Assembly (NCBI GenBank): GCA_902590295.1
Contig: CACIWH010000018.1
Location: 1-6,928, forward strand
Direction: 5' to 3'
Source: an uncultured Pelagibacteraceae bacterium
GTDB lineage: Bacteria; Pseudomonadota; Alphaproteobacteria; Pelagibacterales; Pelagibacteraceae
Length of the DNA stretch: 6,928 nt
Shown here: positions 5,633 to 6,928 of the stretch, in pieces
Numbering within the stretch: position 1 is the stretch's first letter
Layout of the letters: each line of letters begins with the position of its first letter
Program-made: the position numbers and the translations under genes
The notes under the pieces: model-generated
What the model was told of the DNA's origin: nothing
Seen by the model: the letters and a program-made list of their open reading frames with translations, nothing else
Database searches by the model: none

Positions 5633-6325
5633 ATGGATCTTTTAGCATTTGGAAATACTGGTTGGGGAGATGAGCTGTTCTTTGCAACACTAATGACAAT
5701 TGCTGTTTCAATAACAGCTATGATCACAGGCTTTTGTTTTGCTTTGATCTTTACTCCACTTAAATTATCTAAAAATAAATTTTTAAATTTTATTGGTAAT
5801 TCTTACACAACAATAATTAGAGGAGTGCCAGAATTATTAGTCATTTATTTATTATTCTTTGGTGGGAGTGGCGCAGTTATGTATGTTGCTTCAATTTTTG
5901 GATATAACAAATATATTGAGATAAATGCATTCATAACTGGCTCATTTGCAATTGGGATTATTTCAGGAGCATACTCAACAGAAGTTTTTAGAGGTGCTAT
6001 TCAATCAATTGATAAAGGTCAATTTGAAGCCTCAAAAGTCTTAGGTTTAAAAAAACCTGTTCATTTTTTTAAAGTGATAATGCCTCAAATGCTAAGACTT
6101 GCTGTTCCTAACCTAAGTAATGTTTGGCAAATTACTTTAAAAGATACTTCATTAATTTCAGTTACAGGTTTGGTTGAAATTATGAGACAATCTTATATTG
6201 CAGCTGGATCCACAAGAGATCCATTATTTTTTTACTCTTTTGCGGCTATTTTATACTTACTATTAACTTTTCTAAGTATGAAATTGATAAATAAATTAGA
6301 GACTAAATACAGGAGAGGCTACTAA
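5633..6325 (+). CDS. Polar amino acid/opine ABC transporter permease, HisQ/OccQ type
   Basis: This is an inner-membrane subunit of the importer fed by the preceding binding protein. The 230-residue protein has about five hydrophobic segments (near 16-40, 68-90, 98-113, 155-180 and 198-220), typical of the HisQ/HisM family. RGVPELLVIY at 63-72 and GAYSTEVFRGAIQSIDKGQFEA at 112-133 are family hallmarks. The EAA loop, which contacts the ATPase, runs from E132 to P151 (EAS then G at 138). KDTSLISVTGL at 170-180 is the usual membrane motif. The N-terminal stretch FGNTGWGDELF resembles OccQ/HisQ proteins, supporting the ATG at 5633 even though no Shine-Dalgarno is present and a stem-loop ends 7 bases upstream. 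The C-terminal tail is basic (KYRRGY). Its stop overlaps the next permease start by one base (TAATG). Family assignment is firm; substrate depends on the binding protein. Confidence 0.93.
   Translation: MDLLAFGNTGWGDELFFATLMTIAVSITAMITGFCFALIFTPLKLSKNKFLNFIGNSYTTIIRGVPELLVIYLLFFGGSGAVMYVASIFGYNKYIEINAFITGSFAIGIISGAYSTEVFRGAIQSIDKGQFEASKVLGLKKPVHFFKVIMPQMLRLAVPNLSNVWQITLKDTSLISVTGLVEIMRQSYIAAGSTRDPLFFYSFAAILYLLLTFLSMKLINKLETKYRRGY
6311..6315 (+). promoter_or_regulatory. Shine-Dalgarno that sets the start of the second permease
   Basis: AGGAG inside the last codons of the first permease lies 9 bases before the ATG at 6325. It supports that start, which overlaps the preceding TAA by one base, over the in-frame ATG at 6340. 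Confidence 0.6.
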
Positions 6326-6928
6326 TGGATTTAGATTTAATGGTAAGTAGTTTCCCAAAGCTTTTAAATGCAACTTTGGTAACTTTAAAACTGTTATCTT
6401 TGTCGCTTGTATTTGGAATGATTCTTGGTCTCTTTTTTGCAATTCTCAGATTAAACAAAAATATATTTTTAAATAAGTTTTCTTACTTTTATTCTTATAT
6501 ATTTAGAGGCACTCCTCTTTTAGTTCAAATATTTATTATATACTTTGGATTAGGACAGATAGAATTTTTAAGATCTTCTTTTTTATGGATTATTTTAAAA
6601 GAACCTTATTGGTGTGCAATAATTGCTTTTTCTCTTAATACAGGCGCTTATACTTCAGAAATTTTAAGGTCAGCATTTGAAACAATAAACAAGGGCTTCA
6701 TAGAAGCTGGTGATAGTCTTGGTATTTCAAAAAAAATTATATTTTATAAAATTCAAATACCTATTGCCATCAGACAATCATTACCTGCTTATGGTAACGA
6801 AATTATATTAATGCTTAAAGGAACATCTTTGGCTAGCACGGTTACTCTCATGGATTTAACCGGTGTAGCAAAATACATAATTTCTACAACTTTTAAACCA
6901 ATAGAGGTTTTTATAGTAGCAGGTGGAA
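6325..6928 (+). CDS. Polar amino acid/opine ABC transporter permease, HisM/OccM type (3' end outside window)
   Basis: The frame opens at ATG 6325 and runs 201 codons to the window edge without a stop; HisM-type proteins are usually about 220-240 residues, so only the C-terminal end is missing. Hydrophobic segments near 16-41, 64-80 and 88-106 are followed by the family block NTGAYTSEILRSAFETINKG (105-124), an EAA loop from E127 to P146 (EAG, then G133), and KGTSLASTVTLMDLTGV (165-181), which is characteristic of HisM/OccM. RGTPLLVQ at 61-68 is the counterpart of RGVPELLV in the first permease. The two permeases would form a heterodimeric channel in the inner membrane. The one-base overlap and the Shine-Dalgarno at 6311 indicate co-translation. 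No ATPase gene is visible, and one would be expected downstream or elsewhere. Confidence 0.93.
   Translation, partial: MDLDLMVSSFPKLLNATLVTLKLLSLSLVFGMILGLFFAILRLNKNIFLNKFSYFYSYIFRGTPLLVQIFIIYFGLGQIEFLRSSFLWIILKEPYWCAIIAFSLNTGAYTSEILRSAFETINKGFIEAGDSLGISKKIIFYKIQIPIAIRQSLPAYGNEIILMLKGTSLASTVTLMDLTGVAKYIISTTFKPIEVFIVAGG

Noticed and set aside
6205..6233. Terminator-like TGGATC...GATCCA hairpin followed by a T-rich run
   Set aside because: It lies inside the first permease gene, encodes a conserved-looking GSTRDPLFF segment, and the downstream permease overlaps this gene, so termination here is unlikely.

Overview
The window is a very AT-rich, tightly packed stretch of bacterial chromosome. 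Spacers run from overlapping stop/start codons to about 57 bases, and no gap reaches 300 bases. The A/T-biased codons, Lys/Asn/Ile-rich proteins, short leaders and particular gene families suggest a streamlined marine alphaproteobacterium of the SAR11 (Pelagibacterales) type. That placement rests on composition and gene style, not on a marker gene. No rRNA, tRNA, CRISPR array, insertion sequence or phage gene was seen.

Layout. (1) Bases 2-496 hold the C-terminal end of a family 2 glycosyltransferase, cut by the window edge. (2) Adenine phosphoribosyltransferase (apt, minus strand, 506-1033) converges on it. (3) A 41-base divergent promoter region separates apt from a plus-strand operon of four genes: mtnP (MTA phosphorylase), mtnA (methylthioribose-1-phosphate isomerase), a FucA-type class II aldolase, and a fused AdoMet decarboxylase/aminopropyltransferase (speD-speE). 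The first three overlap by ATGA junctions and the fourth follows after 5 bases. (4) After a 57-base spacer with a strong Shine-Dalgarno comes a polar amino acid/opine ABC importer: a periplasmic binding protein, an intercistronic stem-loop, a HisQ/OccQ-type permease and a HisM/OccM-type permease cut by the window end. Its ATPase is not in the window.

How the genes fit together. The fusion protein would make decarboxylated AdoMet and pass its aminopropyl group to a diamine, releasing 5'-methylthioadenosine (MTA). MtnP splits MTA into adenine and methylthioribose-1-phosphate, and Apt returns the adenine to AMP. MtnA isomerises the sugar to methylthioribulose-1-phosphate. The aldolase would then cleave it to dihydroxyacetone phosphate and 2-(methylthio)acetaldehyde. 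This matches the known 'DHAP shunt' rather than the full methionine salvage route, because the third enzyme has the complete FucA catalytic set and no mtnB/C/D/E genes are present here. Polyamine synthesis and disposal of its by-product thus appear to be one transcription unit.

The most notable points are the fused SpeD-SpeE with an intact pyruvoyl site but a diverged aminopropyltransferase pocket, the DHAP-shunt operon with apt divergent from it, the opine-like binding protein that lacks the usual amino-group-binding Asp, and a perfect 10-bp stem-loop just before the first permease start.
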